A DNA stretch of 60,000 bases from Symbiodinium natans (GCA_905221605.1 CAJNDS010002626.1:97501-157500); one strand, 5' to 3'; shown: positions 43,631 through 55,045, numbered from the stretch's first letter. The notes: generated from the sequence alone by a model not told the origin. Program-made: numbers and translations.

Positions 43631-43697
43631 TAAACCCTAAACCCTAAACCCTAAACCCTAAACCCTAAACCCTAAACCCTAAACCCTAAACCCTAAA
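43631..43697. repeat. CCCTAAA interstitial telomere array
   Basis: Nine perfect units. Confidence 0.92.
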
Positions 43698-44104
43698 CCA
43701 GATGAATCTGGCAGCGCCAGCGTCACAGGGCCAGGATAAACTCCCCGGGCCGGATCTCCGGGGCTTCTCTTGTCCCAGGCACTGGCAAAGAACTGCAATC
43801 TGAGGCGCCAAGGGCCTAAAACCCTAAACCCTAAACCCTTAAGCTCTACACTCCACACCTCTCTGTCGCGGTATCGCTAGAGCTGGATCTGAAGAGGGTG
43901 GAGGCCTGTTGGCTTCGGGTTTAGGGTTTAGGGTTGTTTAGGGTTTAGGGTTTAGGGTCTAGGGCTAAGGGCTAAGGGTTTAGCGTCTGCAACCCTGAGC
44001 CGTAAAGAAACCCTAAACCCAACGCCCTAAGCCCGAAACCTTATACCCTGCGCCCTAAGCCCCTAAACCCTAAGCCCTGCACTCTAAACCCTACACCCTT
44101 TTCC

Positions 44105-44295
44105 CTACACCTAAACCGAAACATCCCTAATCCCTGTGGCCCCCTACTGTAAGAGCCTGAATAATTAGAACAGGGTTTTGCCTAAGCCCTAAACCCTTAA
44201 CCCGAAACCCTAAACCCTTTCACCTACACCTAAACATCCCTAAACCCTGTGACCCCCCCTACCGTAGGAGCCTGAACAATTCGAACAGGGTTTTG
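44105..44295. repeat. Direct duplication of a short unique segment
   Basis: 44,105-44,180 and 44,224-44,295 are diverged copies sharing TACACCTAAAC, CATCCCTAA, GAGCCTGAA and GAACAGGGTTTTG. They are separated by a short CCCTAAA-like tract. No gene. Confidence 0.8.
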
Positions 44296-45234
44296 GCGGG
44301 CTATAATCGTATAATTATAAAGGAACCATAAGGGAAGATTATTAGTAATTATTCCGACCCCTACTTAAAACCTACTTACAAGTACCCCTAAGCCCTAAGC
44401 CCTAAACCCTAAACCCTAAACCCCAAACCCTAAACCCGAAACCCTAAACCCTCCACCCTGGGTTGGGCTCATTGAAGCGCGGTGTGAGGCGAGCCTCTGG
44501 CACCCAGCCCAAGGCAGTCGGCGCGGGATTTGCCGGCCTTAAAAGCCCAGAGCTTCCAAAGAAAGTCGGGTTCAGGGTTTAGGGTTTAGGGTTTAGGGTT
44601 TAGGGTTTTAGACTCAACCCTAAGCAAAGTTGCTTAATTATAGGTAGACCAAGGTTCCCACTAGCTCAACCCCAAACCCTGAACCCTGTGGCTCGTAGAA
44701 TTTAAGTGCTACTGGGTTTCGTAGGCTCAGGGTGGGGCTCAGAGTTAAGTTTAGGATCCAGGGCCGAATCAGCGGTTTAGGGTTTGGGGTTTCGGGTTTG
44801 GGATTCAGGGCTTATATAATGAAGTGGAGCTGGGAATAAGATTCCGGGGTTTCATGGAAGTTGGTTTTATGAAGGCCTGAACCCTCACTCTTGTGCGCCA
44901 CCTGGGCAACAGTGAGATCCTGAATGGCAGATCCTGCGATGCCCTAGTCTCTTCTCCAAGCTCTTGGTATCCACGTGCTTCATGATACGCAAGAGTCGCT
45001 CAACGTTTAGGCTTTAGGGTTTCGGGCCCTAAACCCCAAACCCGAAGCCCGAACTAAAGCTCGAACAGGAAAGGACCCTCGACAGCATCCTTGCAAGTTC
45101 TGGGCCGTACGGGGTTGAGTAAGGGATCCTCACCCCCCACAACCAAGAAAATATGGTAACACTGGGCATCCCATGACCCCCTGACTCCAAATCACTCACA
45201 CACACACACAACAAGCCAGAAACTAAAGCAACGA

Positions 45235-45293
45235 AACCCTAAACCCTAAACCCTAAACCCTAAACCCTAAACCCTAAACCCTAAACCCTAAAC
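45235..45293. repeat. CCCTAAA interstitial telomere array
   Basis: Eight perfect units. Confidence 0.92.
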
Positions 45294-45394
45294 TCTACAT
45301 GAGCATCCCACTCACCTCCTATAACCAGGCTCCCAGCTCGCCATCCAACCCGCAGTCCATCCTGTGCTGTCACTAGTTCTAGGAACTACTAGGT

Positions 45395-45580
45395 TTGGGT
45401 TTAGGGTTTAGGGTTTAGGGTTTGGGGTTTAGGGTTTAGGGTTTCGGGTTTAGGGTTCAGGGTTCAGGGTTTGGGTTTTAGGGTTTAGGGTTCAGGGTTC
45501 AGGGTTGAGGGTTTAGGGTTTCGGGTTTTGGGTTTAGGGTTCAGTGTTCAGGGTTGAGGGTTGAGGGTTTAGGGTTGGTA
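45395..45580. repeat. Mixed TTTAGGG/TTCAGGG/TTGAGGG array
   Basis: A 7-bp period is maintained for about 185 bp with many one-base variants. Confidence 0.88.
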
Positions 45581-45813
45581 GTGACCGTCCCTTAGTCTGG
45601 GCCATTGAAAGCTGACCCCTTTATATCCTCCTTACATACCCTACGAAACCCAAGGGCCCGTGCTTCAGAAGCCTTTGGAGAGGGTAAGGGACCATATTCG
45701 GGGCCCATGAAACTCCCCTTAGAGAAACCCTAAACCCTAAACCCTAAACCCTAAACCCTAAACCCTAAACACTAAACCCAAAGCAACCCTAAAGTCCTCT
45801 AAGCCCTCAACCC

Positions 45814-45937
45814 TACAGGGTGGGGCCCCCTAGTTATAAGTAGAGTTAGAAGGGCCCAAAATTGGGTTATAAGGACCCTAAGTTAGGTTATAAGTCCCTT
45901 AACTACACTTAGTATAGTAAGGGGGCCCCACCCTGTA
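45814..45937. mobile_element. MITE family A
   Basis: 124 bp from TA to TA, with intact terminal inverted repeats. The left flank is CAACCC, so the TA follows CCC as in CCCTAAA. The right flank is TACACCCTGC. Confidence 0.85.
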
Positions 45938-46056
45938 TACACCCTGCAAACCCCACCTGCAAACCCTAGAAACCATGTAATGAAGCCCTATATCCCAAAA
46001 ACCCAATAAACCCGAACAACCCTATAAACCGCAAACCTGACAAAGCCAAAAAACAA

Positions 46057-46130
46057 CCCTACAAACCCTACAAACCCTACAAAGCCTACAAAGCCTACAA
46101 ACCCTACAAACCCTACAAACCCTACAAACC
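46057..46130. repeat. CCCTACAAA (9-bp) variant array
   Basis: About eight units of CCCTACAAA, two of them GCCTACAAA. This is CCCTAAA with CA inserted, parallel to the CCCTATAAA array at 19,966. Confidence 0.88.
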
Positions 46131-46207
46131 CTAATGCCTAAAGCCCTTTTAGCCCTTTTCCGACACCCGGCGCCCGCTGCTTCTCTCTGACCTTCTGAGC
46201 AGCAGGC

Positions 46208-46301
46208 CCTAAACCCTAAACCCTAAACCCTAAACCCTAACCCCTAACTAAACCCTAAACCCTAAACCCTAAACCCTAAACCCTAAACCCTAAACCCTAA
46301 G
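46208..46301. repeat. CCCTAAA array, two blocks
   Basis: Five and eight perfect units separated by CCCCTAACTAAA. Confidence 0.9.
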
Positions 46302-46437
46302 CCCGTTTCATCCTCCTCCTTCGTATCCTTGGGTCGCCCCTCCGAAGGTGGGTGCGCTGGCGCTTCTCCCTTTTCCAAAAACGCTACAAGAGCGTGCCGC
46401 GGAGGAGAAGTAGTCGTTCTGGTCCTCGCACCACATC

Positions 46438-46574
46438 CCTAAGGGTCCATGTACCTTATCATTATACACTTGGGTCCCAAAGTCCCTTTATAGAAAGTAC
46501 CTTAAGCCCTAAACCCTAAACCCTAAACCTTAAGGCCCAAGTATTCCCCTATTTAGGTACATGGACCCCTAGGG
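46438..46574. mobile_element. Foldback family C interrupted by three telomere units
   Basis: Arms GGTCCATGTACCTTA and TAGGTACATGGACC pair with each other, and the inner core CTTGGGTCCCAAAG / TTAAGGCCCAAG is shared with the copies at 19,537 and 50,320. At 46,507-46,527 there are exactly three CCCTAAA units, flanked by CCTTAAG at 46,500-46,506 and 46,528-46,534. The copy at 50,320 has no such insert at this place. Confidence 0.85.
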
Positions 46575-46671
46575 GCATGCGGCAGCCCGGCAACTGCCGA
46601 GGCTGCGGCCAGCAACCGGTGTAGAGTTCCCCCGACCACGAAGAGCTTGGCAGCACAGTAACTTGGGATTG

Positions 46672-46818
46672 GTTTAGGGTTTAGGGTTTAGGGTTCAGGG
46701 TTTAGGGTTTAGGGTTTAGGGTTTAGGGTTTAGGGTTCAGGGTTCAGGGTTCAGGGTTCAGGGTTTAGGGTTTAGGGTTTAGGGTTTAGGGTTTAGGGTT
46801 TAGGGTTTAGGGTTTAGG
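46672..46818. repeat. TTTAGGG/TTCAGGG array
   Basis: About 21 units, with a homogeneous block of five TTCAGGG in the middle. Confidence 0.92.
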
Positions 46819-46819
46819 T

Positions 46820-46929
46820 ACTTGTGTTTCCCCTTACACTAGCAGTCCTTAATAGGGATGATAGTACGGCTACTATAATCTCTCTTAAGGACTCTTAGTA
46901 GACTCTTAGTATAAGGGGGAACATCCCAA
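46820..46929. mobile_element. Foldback family B
   Basis: The left arm TTTCCCCTTACACTAGCAGT and the right arm ending AGTATAAGGGGGAACATCCC pair imperfectly. It directly adjoins the telomere array on its left. Confidence 0.7.
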
Positions 46930-47039
46930 CCAGTAACCATATTATAATAAGGGGTACCCTTTTTGGGGTTGGCCAATTTTATCAAGGAACCTTGAACCAA
47001 AAAACGGGCAAAAGGGTACTGCTGAAGTGCCCAGGTGAT

Positions 47040-47172
47040 AGGGTCCTTAATCGGAGGGGGGTTCATGGGGGGGTACGTAGGTACCAAGGGAACCTTAGGG
47101 AGTAGTGGGGAGTATTGTGGAACCTTGGGGTATAAACCCCCCTTGAACCACTCCTCCCTTAAGAGCCCTATA
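47040..47172. mobile_element. Foldback family D
   Basis: The left arm AGGGTCCTTAATCGGAGGGG and the right arm CCTCCCTTAAGAGCCCT pair with each other. It shares GGTACC, GGGAACCTTAGGGA and GGGGGTTCA blocks with 55,396-55,513. Confidence 0.65.
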
Positions 47173-47644
47173 ACAGACAGGCACCAACAAAAGTTCAAAA
47201 CCAAAAGCACGCCGGCTGCACCAAGCGGACGACGAATTCCCATCGACGCAAGGGCAGAGCCTACGCTCGCAGACTGACAGTTTAGGGTTTAGGGTTTAGG
47301 GTTTAGGGTTTGGGGTTTAGGGTTTAGGGTTTAGGTTAGCTACAGGGGCTTTAGGGTTTATAGGGCTTGAATAGCTGCGACTACCGGAACTCTACATCTT
47401 CAAGGGCTTTCGACCTGATACCCTGATACTTTGGAGGGGTGGGGGGGCCCGGGGCGAATTCCCCTAAACCCGAAACCCTAAACCCCAATAAACCCTAAAC
47501 CCTAATCAACCCTAAACCCTGAACCCCAAGTAGAGTGGATACCCTAAAACCTACCACCCGAACTACGAAGATCCTTCTGTTGGGAACCCATCCTCCCCCC
47601 TGCCAAGGGTACCCCCTCCCCCCATTTTCGGAAACCTTGGATTG

Positions 47645-47738
47645 GGTTTGGGCTTTGGGCTTTGGGCTTTGGGCTTTGGGCTTTGGGCTTTAGGCTTTAG
47701 GCTTTAGGCTTTATGCTTTAGGCTTTAGGCTTTAGGGT
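47645..47738. repeat. Stepwise variant array: GGGCTTT then AGGCTTT
   Basis: About six GGGCTTT units are followed by about seven AGGCTTT units, with one TGCTTTA change. Two homogeneous blocks of different 7-bp variants lie side by side. Confidence 0.9.
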
Positions 47739-47803
47739 GTGAAGGGCCAACGTAGGTACCACGTTTGTCACCCTCAACTCCTGTTCTCTGAGCTGCCCCA
47801 GTG

Positions 47804-47906
47804 AACCCTAAACCTAAACCCTAAACCCTAAACCCTAAACCGTAAACCCTAAACCCTAAACCCTAAACCCTTATCCCTACACCCTAAACCCTAAACCCTA
47901 AACCCT
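47804..47906. repeat. CCCTAAA interstitial telomere array
   Basis: About 14 units with a few variants (CCGTAAA, CCCTTATCC). Confidence 0.9.
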
Positions 47907-48048
47907 GTCCCTTGCAGGAACACATCGACAGCCCTGATATAGGGCCTGAAACCTGTCTACACCCTATACAAGCTACATCGCAGACTTGAAGCCCGTCCAG
48001 AACCCAGCAAGTGCCGTTCACTTGGGAATTGGTTTGTTGGGTTTAGGG

Positions 48049-48173
48049 TTGGGATGTTCCCCCTTAGACTAACCCCAAACCCTAAACCCTAAATAGCAGT
48101 CCTTTATAGGGAAGAACATAGGGGGTACTACAATGCCTAGTACAGACTGTTAGTATAAAGGGGCACATCCCAA
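48049..48173. mobile_element. Foldback family B interrupted by telomere units
   Basis: Ends TTGGGATGTTCCCCCTTA and AAAGGGGCACATCCCAA are inverted. Between the family B words GACTA and TAGCAGTCC, which are contiguous as ACTAGCAGTCC in other copies, lie 22 bases of telomere-like sequence (48,072-48,093). TA is duplicated at the edges (48,070-48,071 and 48,094-48,095). Confidence 0.82.
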
Positions 48174-48639
48174 GTTCTCGGGTTTTTAGGGTTTTAAAAC
48201 GTTGAAGCTTGCGGTTTGGGGTTTATCAGGGTTCCCGAAGCTTAGCGCAGACTCAGCCCAACCCAGGTACGGGTCATGGTCATGGGAGGTAGGATTAAGG
48301 ACCATTGCAGGAAGGGCGTTCGCAGCTGGAGTCTCTTTTCTAAGGCTTCTAGAAGGGGTATCTAGTGTAATAAATGGTTAGACAGGGACGCAATAAGTGG
48401 GAAAGGGCTTGCTGCTGTAGAAGTCGGTTGTCGCACCGAGCAAGTCCAACAACAGTTTATGCTCCTAAACCCTAAACCCTAAACCCTAAACCCTAAACCC
48501 TAAACCCTACACCCAGAGTCCTCTGAATCTTAGCAGACTGCGACCTTCACAATGTTGGCCTAAAACCCGCAGCTTCCAACCACCTGAGTCAGGAGTCACA
48601 TCCTGAAGGTTCTGCTTATGCTGAAAACTGGCTTATGAT

Positions 48640-48815
48640 AGGGTTTAGGGTTTAGGGGTTTAGGGTTTAGGGGTTTAGGGTTTAGGGGTTTAGGGTTTAG
48701 GGTTCAGGGTTCAGGGTTAGGGTTTAGGGTTTAGGGTTTAGGGTTTAGGGTTTAGGGTTTAGGGCCTAGGGTTTAGGGTTTAGGGTTTAGGGTTTAGGGT
48801 TTAGGGCTTAGGATT
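48640..48815. repeat. TTTAGGG array with GTTTAGGG alternation
   Basis: About 24 units. The first part alternates 7-bp TTTAGGG with 8-bp GTTTAGGG, the rest is regular. Confidence 0.92.
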
Positions 48816-50319
48816 TTCCAAGGTGGACTTTCTTCGCGTTCCACCACGGTTCCTATGCTGATCAGTTACTGTCGCGCAGCACTGTCAGGCAAAACTTGCC
48901 CCAGGGAACCTTTGGTTTCGCTGCTCATCGATGCTCCGCCTCGATCCTCCACGCCTGGAGGCCTCGCTGCCAGCGAGCTCTCTTCTGGTAGCCACCATGC
49001 AGCAAAGTGCTGTGGAGCTTTCTCAAGTAGCCCGGAAAGTCCATATGAATCTGCAGTCTACCGGACTGCAGCTGGGTGCTGGGCGACCCTACAAGGTCAC
49101 GGCTAGTCCTAGACACGTGTCCAGACAGAAGCTCGTTACCCACGTCGTGTTTTCAGCTCTGAACCCTGAACCCTAAACCCTACACCTTGAACCCTAAACC
49201 CTAAACCCTAAACCCTAAATCCCAAACAGCTCCCGGCCTTCGAATGACCTTTGAGTTGTCAAGCATGGCGGCTGGTGTCGACGGCGTGAGCCTTTGGGCA
49301 GTTCTCGATTGTAGGACTTTGGGGGCTTAGGGTTTAAGGTTTTTAGGTTGAGCCGCGGTTTAGGATTTTAGGGTTTAGGGTTGCAGGTTGTCCAAGCTGG
49401 CATCCCTTTTCGGGTTCTCATCATAATACGGAGACCCCTGCATTTAGGGTGCCCCGAGAGCGACCACGAGTTATCTTTGGTTACGGCCGATATAGGAACC
49501 ACCATGCAGGGCAAGCCCCCTGGGTGGGGGCCGCAGGCGGGAAGCGAGATCGGGTCGATGGGCATAGTTGTACTTCTGGCATCTAAATCCTACCTGGGCC
49601 CTCCAGGGGACCAAAAATATTAGTCGTTGTTTGAAAAAGCATGAATTTAAGTCGCTGCTCAGGAAATTCGTTCTTCGATGAAACAAGTGCTCTCGCCATG
49701 TTTGGGCAAAGCGTGGCGCGGTCGGCAAAAAGCGCGTTTCGGCCGGTAAAGAGCGCGTTTCGGTCGGCAAAGAGCGCTGTCACCAAACATGAGCCCAGGT
49801 CTCATTCTGCAATAATCCCGAAAAATGCTCGAGAACATAAATTTTAGTTCTCGGACACGAAAAAACGGTTATCTTCAGAAAAACAGAAGTTTTAGCCTCC
49901 TCGGATTCTCCAGGTAAACCCTAAACCCTAAACCCCAGCTCCTGAGTAAGTCTCCGAGCTCGCCACGGACAGCGCGGCGCTTCTGAAGCCGTGTGTCCTT
50001 AGCCAGGGTTTAGGGTTTAGAGTTTAGGGTTTAGGGTTTAGGTCTACATAACCGACGTACCCTCTAAACAGGCACATATACTCAGCAATGATGGCCATTT
50101 TGTGAGAGTACAGAGACTACTAACCCTAAAAGCCTGTAAGAAAACCCTAAAAAAACCCTTAACTCCCTAAACTTCAACCCTAGTGCTAGCTACGGTAAGG
50201 CCTGCACAGGTAAACGGGCTTAGAGTTAAGGATTTAGGGTTTAGGGTTTTTCAGTTTAAGGTACTTCGGGCTTATGGGGTCAGTGGAGGTTTCGGGTGTA
50301 GTGTTTAGGGTAGAAAAAC

Positions 50320-50421
50320 CCCAAGGGTCCATGTACCCGTAGAGTATATACTTGGGACCTAAAGCTACTCCATGAGAACCTCTTTAAGGCCCAAGTATAT
50401 ACTATCTAGGTACATGGACCA
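50320..50421. mobile_element. Foldback family C, uninterrupted copy
   Basis: Arms GGTCCATGTACC and TAGGTACATGGACC flank GTATATACTTGGGACC and TTTAAGGCCCAAGTATATAC. This is the best reference for the interrupted copy at 46,438. Confidence 0.75.
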
Positions 50422-51097
50422 GTTCAAACTCGTAGACGCCCCATCACAGACTGCAGGAGAGACGAAGAGGCTCAGCACCAAGCCGCCAAACCAGTAGCAC
50501 ATGGTGTTCTCTGGATCCTGTGTTCTTGGCTGCACTCAGGAGGGTAGCTATAAATTAAACTTTTAGCTGCCTTGTTAAGAAACCCAATAAACCCAAAAAG
50601 GGTAAGGATCTAAAGTTACGGTAAAGTACCACAAAGTGTTTAGGGTTACAGGTGGGAGGGTCTTAGGGCTTAGAGGGAATGCTTGGAGGTTCAGGGCAAG
50701 CCCTGCCTGGGATGAAGCCAGACCGGCAGCCGGGAAAGCCTTATCCCCCGAAGCCCCTAAACCCGAAACTCTAAACCCTAAACCCTAAACCCTAAATCCT
50801 GAACAGCCCAAAATCCTGAACCCCAAAACCCACCCCAAAAAAAAACGACTGAAGGTGAAGAGTGAAGAGGCTGTGAGGCTGTTGGGTGTGCGGCTTCTGG
50901 GATTTATGGATTGGACCCTGCAAGCCACAAAGGTCTACGTCTAATCCAAGATCCCAAACCCTGAAGCCCAAAGCCTAAAGCCTAAAGACTAAACCCTAAA
51001 CCCTAAACCCTAAACCAAAAACCGCCCCTGAACCTAAACCCGAAACCAAGCCCCCCAAAGTAAGACCTTTCCGAGCCCGAAGTTGATGTACAAACAT

Positions 51098-51177
51098 CCC
51101 TAAACCCTAAACCCTAAACCCTAAACCCTGAACCCTAAACCCTAAACCCTAAACCCTGAACCCTAAACCCTAAACCC
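51098..51177. repeat. CCCTAAA/CCCTGAA array
   Basis: About eleven units, including regularly spaced CCCTGAA variants. Confidence 0.9.
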
Positions 51178-51589
51178 GAGACGACCGGTCCTTTGCTGGC
51201 TGCCAGGGATCGGGAGCTCCGGCCTCTACACCTTCGCAAACTCTGTGGATGCTTGGAGGGAGGACCCAGAGTTCAGGGTTTAGGGTTAAGGTGGAGGGTT
51301 TGTAGGGTTTAGGGCTAGGGTTTAGGGTTTAGGTGCAACTACCCACGAACCTTCACATGTCCAAACTCGCACCCCGCAGGTTGTATGGGGTTTCAGGCCC
51401 ACGTACTTGTTTTAGAGTTGTCAGGTTTTACGTGTGGGGCCCAAGGCTTAGTGGTTCAGGCTTTTAGGGCTCAGAGCTTCCCACATGTGGCTTGAGTCTG
51501 GGTGGGTGCGCTGCATGGCTGCGTCCTTTCGGAAGCTGCCGGTTTGCGTTGGATGGTTGAGTGCCCCCAATCCTAGCTAGACAAAGGGG

Positions 51590-51590
51590 A

Positions 51591-51656
<66 letters not shown>
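51590..51656. repeat. GA microsatellite
   Basis: (GA)n with one shift of phase near the middle. Confidence 0.95.
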
Positions 51657-51658
<2 letters not shown>

Positions 51659-52065
51659 CTCAAAACCCCAAGAGACCTGACAGCCTCATGCTTTGTGCTT
51701 TAGGATTGCAATGTTAAGCTCCTCTGGAAAGGCTAAGGGTTCAGGGTTGAGGGTCTAGGGTGTAGGGCCTAAGCCCTGAACCGTACACCCTAAGACCTAC
51801 TGTGCACTAGGTCGGCACAGAGCATGTACAAGCTTAGAGAAGCAAAGCTCTAAACACTCAACACTAAACCCGAAACCCCGGCTTAGGGTTTAGGGTCTAG
51901 GTTCTAGGGTTCAGGGCTTAGAGACTTAAGGACTTATAAGGGTTTATAAGGGGTACCCCCTCTCCCACCCTGCCCACATGAGCTGCGGCTTGAACCAAAA
52001 ACACCTCTGACACCAAGAGTTCGGTTCCCCCAAACGTCGCCCAACACCAACATGGAAGGGTTGAG

Positions 52066-52184
52066 GGTTTAGGGTTTAGGGTTGGTTTAGGGTTTAGGGT
52101 TTAGGGTTTAGGGTTTAGGGTTTAGGGTTTAGGGTTTAGGGTTTAGGGTTTAGGGTTTAGGGTTTAGGGTTTAGGGTTTAGGGC
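52066..52184. repeat. TTTAGGG interstitial telomere array
   Basis: About 16 units with one shortened unit near the start. Confidence 0.92.
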
Positions 52185-52300
52185 AGGCAAGCGTTGGGCT
52201 GTTGGAGTTCGGAGGGTTGGGGTTGAGGCCTCAAGGGTTGAGGCTTCAGGATTCAGGGTTTCAAGGCTAGGGGTTCTAGGGGTTCCAGGGATTTGGGGGT

Positions 52301-52430
52301 CTAAACCCTAAACCGTAAACCGTAAACCGTAAACCGTAAACCCTAAACCCTAAACCCTAAACCCTAAACCCTAAACCCTAAACCCTAAACCCTAAACCCT
52401 AACCCTAAACCCAAAACCCTAAACCCTAGC
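52301..52430. repeat. CCGTAAA block then CCCTAAA array
   Basis: Four consecutive CCGTAAA units pass into about 11 CCCTAAA units. Confidence 0.9.
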
Positions 52431-52679
52431 AGCTCAGGGTACAGGATGCTGGGCATCCCGACCAAAGCACGTGCCCTGGAGCCCCGAGGATTTCCTGAGC
52501 TGAGAGTCGTCGCATCTTCAGCGGGGCTGGGGGGAGTTGAAGGCTTTTGGGGTTTAGGGTTTAGGGTCTAGGGTTTGGCGTTTAGGGTTGGGGGTTTCGG
52601 GTTTAGAGTTTGAAAAAGTCTGAGGCCTTGCACGACGCCAAACCCGAACCCCTAGACCCCCAAAATCACCCACCCTAAG

Positions 52680-53130
52680 CCCTAAACCATAAACCCCAAA
52701 CCTTAAACCTAAATCCTAAACCCCAAACCCCAAACCCTAAACCATAAACCCTAAACCCTAAACCCCAAACCCTAAACCCCAAACCCTGAACCCTAAACCC
52801 CAAACCCCAAACCCCCAACCCCAAACCCTAAACCCCAAACCCTAAACCCCTAAACCCCAACCCCCAACCCCAAACCCCAAACCCTAAACCCCAAACCCTA
52901 AACCCCAAACCCTAACCCTAAACCCCAAACCCTGAACCCCAAACCCTAGACGATAAACCCTAAGCCCCAAACCCCAAACCCCAAACCCCAAACCCCAAAC
53001 CCCCAACCCTAAACCCCAAACCCTAAACCCCTAAACCCCAACCCCAAACCCCAAACCACAAACCCCAAACCCTAAACCCCAAACCCCAAACCCTCAACCC
53101 CAAACCCCCAAACCCTAAGCCCTACACCCC
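52680..53130. repeat. Long CCCCAAA/CCCTAAA mixed array
   Basis: About 450 bp of interleaved CCCCAAA and CCCTAAA units with some 6- and 8-bp units. This is the longest continuous telomere-like tract in the window. Confidence 0.9.
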
Positions 53131-53209
53131 GAACTGTCAACAGTCCAGAGTCAGAGCATTCTCAAGGCCGCGCGCCGTGTTCGGCCAGCAGGCCTCTTCC
53201 GGGACCCAG

Positions 53210-53345
53210 GGGTTTAGGGTTTAGGGTTTAGGGTTTAGGGTTTGGGGGTTTAGGGGTTTAGAGGGGTTTAGGGGGGTTTAGGGGTTTAGGGGGGTTTAGG
53301 GGGGTTTAGGGGGGTTTAGGGGTTTAGGGGTTTAGGGGTTTAGGG
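53210..53345. repeat. TTTAGGG with GGGG and GGGGGG spacers
   Basis: Units vary as TTTAGGGG and TTTAGGGGGG with otherwise regular TTTA. Confidence 0.88.
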
Positions 53346-53455
53346 TTAGACCCAGGAGTAAACTAGGAACAAAAAAGGGTGCCCCTCTTTGGTTTCAAGG
53401 GGATTCTAAGGGAAAGCCAACCCTAAAAAAAGGAAACAAGGGCCTGCTCCTGGTC
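53346..53455. mobile_element. Family J sequence, second copy
   Basis: GACCCAGGAGTAAACTAGGA and TTGGTTTCAAGGGGATTCTA match the segment at 43,180-43,345. Confidence 0.5.
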
Positions 53456-55045
53456 TTTTGGTCTTTGGCCAGGCTCAAGTAAGCCCCTGTCTGTTGAGGT
53501 TCAGGGTTTTGGGGATTTCGAGTTTTTAGCGTTTAGGTACATGTTAGGGTTCAGGGGCTTTTGGAATGTTCTGGTTTTAGGGCAGAGGCTGTAGAGCTGT
53601 AGGGTTTAGAGCTTGGGCCCTAAACCCTAAACCCTAGCCCTGAAACCTTTAAACTCTGTACCTGAGTAAACCCTCAAAGCTTGCAAAGAGGTCAGTTCAA
53701 TGCTGCTCTGTACTGTGGATTCCTGTCGAGCACATGTTGGATAGACCCCGCTAAACCCTATAAACCCTAAACCCTACACCCTAAACCCTAAAAAACCCAA
53801 ACCCTCAAACCCTTAAACCCTAAACCGCTGCGTGCCTCTGTGCAAGCGAGGCCATTCACATTGCACACGGAGTCGCAGCTCTCGTCCTGAGCAAAGTCCC
53901 AAGACAGGAGCTCTGGGTTTAGGGTTTAGGCTGATATTACCAGCATCCTCAAAACGACCATTGTATATACTCACCATGTTGTAGGAGGAACCCCTACAAT
54001 AACCGTAATACAATCACAGTCTCATGTGGGGGGGATCTAGGTTTGGGGTTTTGGGCACACGCTAAACCCCGAACCCGAAACCATGCCAGAGTCTGTCTTA
54101 TCGTATATTCCTCATTGTTCGTCAATCATACAAACCTCCAATACTCAAAAGCATCACAAGTATTGGATGTGTCGACGACCCAGGTATGACCTCTGGCTGA
54201 GCTTATGAGTAAGGGCTTAGGGTTTATAAGGTTTAGGGTCAAAGGCCTCAACACAAACGTTAGTCCGTGGTGGTCTGGCAAGCAAGGCTACAATACGAAG
54301 CCATGAACGCATGTCACGCTTCCCCCCTCCGACCAGGCATTTGCTTCGGCTTCTCGTGGTGATCATGCGTGCGCTGTGTTAGCCTCTGCAAGAGTTAAGC
54401 AGCATGTTCAGGTTGCCTAAACCCTAAAGCCTAAACGGTAAACGCTAAACCCGAACCCGCGGTTTAGTGTGAAGACTGTAGCGCTACACCCCTTTTATCC
54501 CTGTAGGGTTCGGGGTTTAGGGTGTAAGCTTTGGGGTGGTGTCGGAGTCTAGACTTGCTGTAGAAGGGTTTGGGAATTTCGGTGTCCAGGCGGTTTAGGC
54601 ACTACGTCAGCAATCGATCGAGCGCCTCCCAGGCAATGGAGATATGCCACTGGACATCCGCGCCCAAGGCCCTGCACTGGAATTCTAACCCCAAACCCTA
54701 AACACTAAACCCTAAACCCTAAACCCTAAACCCTAAACCCTACAGGGTCCGGAGGCCCTTAACATGATGTGAAAACTTAAAACCCCACGCATCACCTTGA
54801 ACAGGGCCCGGAAGATTCAGAGGGTAGGCAGTATATAAGGGCTCAGGGGGGAGCGATGTTGAAGGGTTCAGGTTTAGGGTGCAGGGAAAACGTATGAGTT
54901 CCTAGCACGGCAATCAATCCGCATCGGTTGTTGGCAGCATGGCATCATGGTGTCGGAGCAGGGGGCTGCTTTGCTATCCCTGGCCTGGAACTAGCCTGGG
55001 ATCTCCTCCGGTGGTGTTGTCAAGACCTAAACCCTAACCCCTTGA

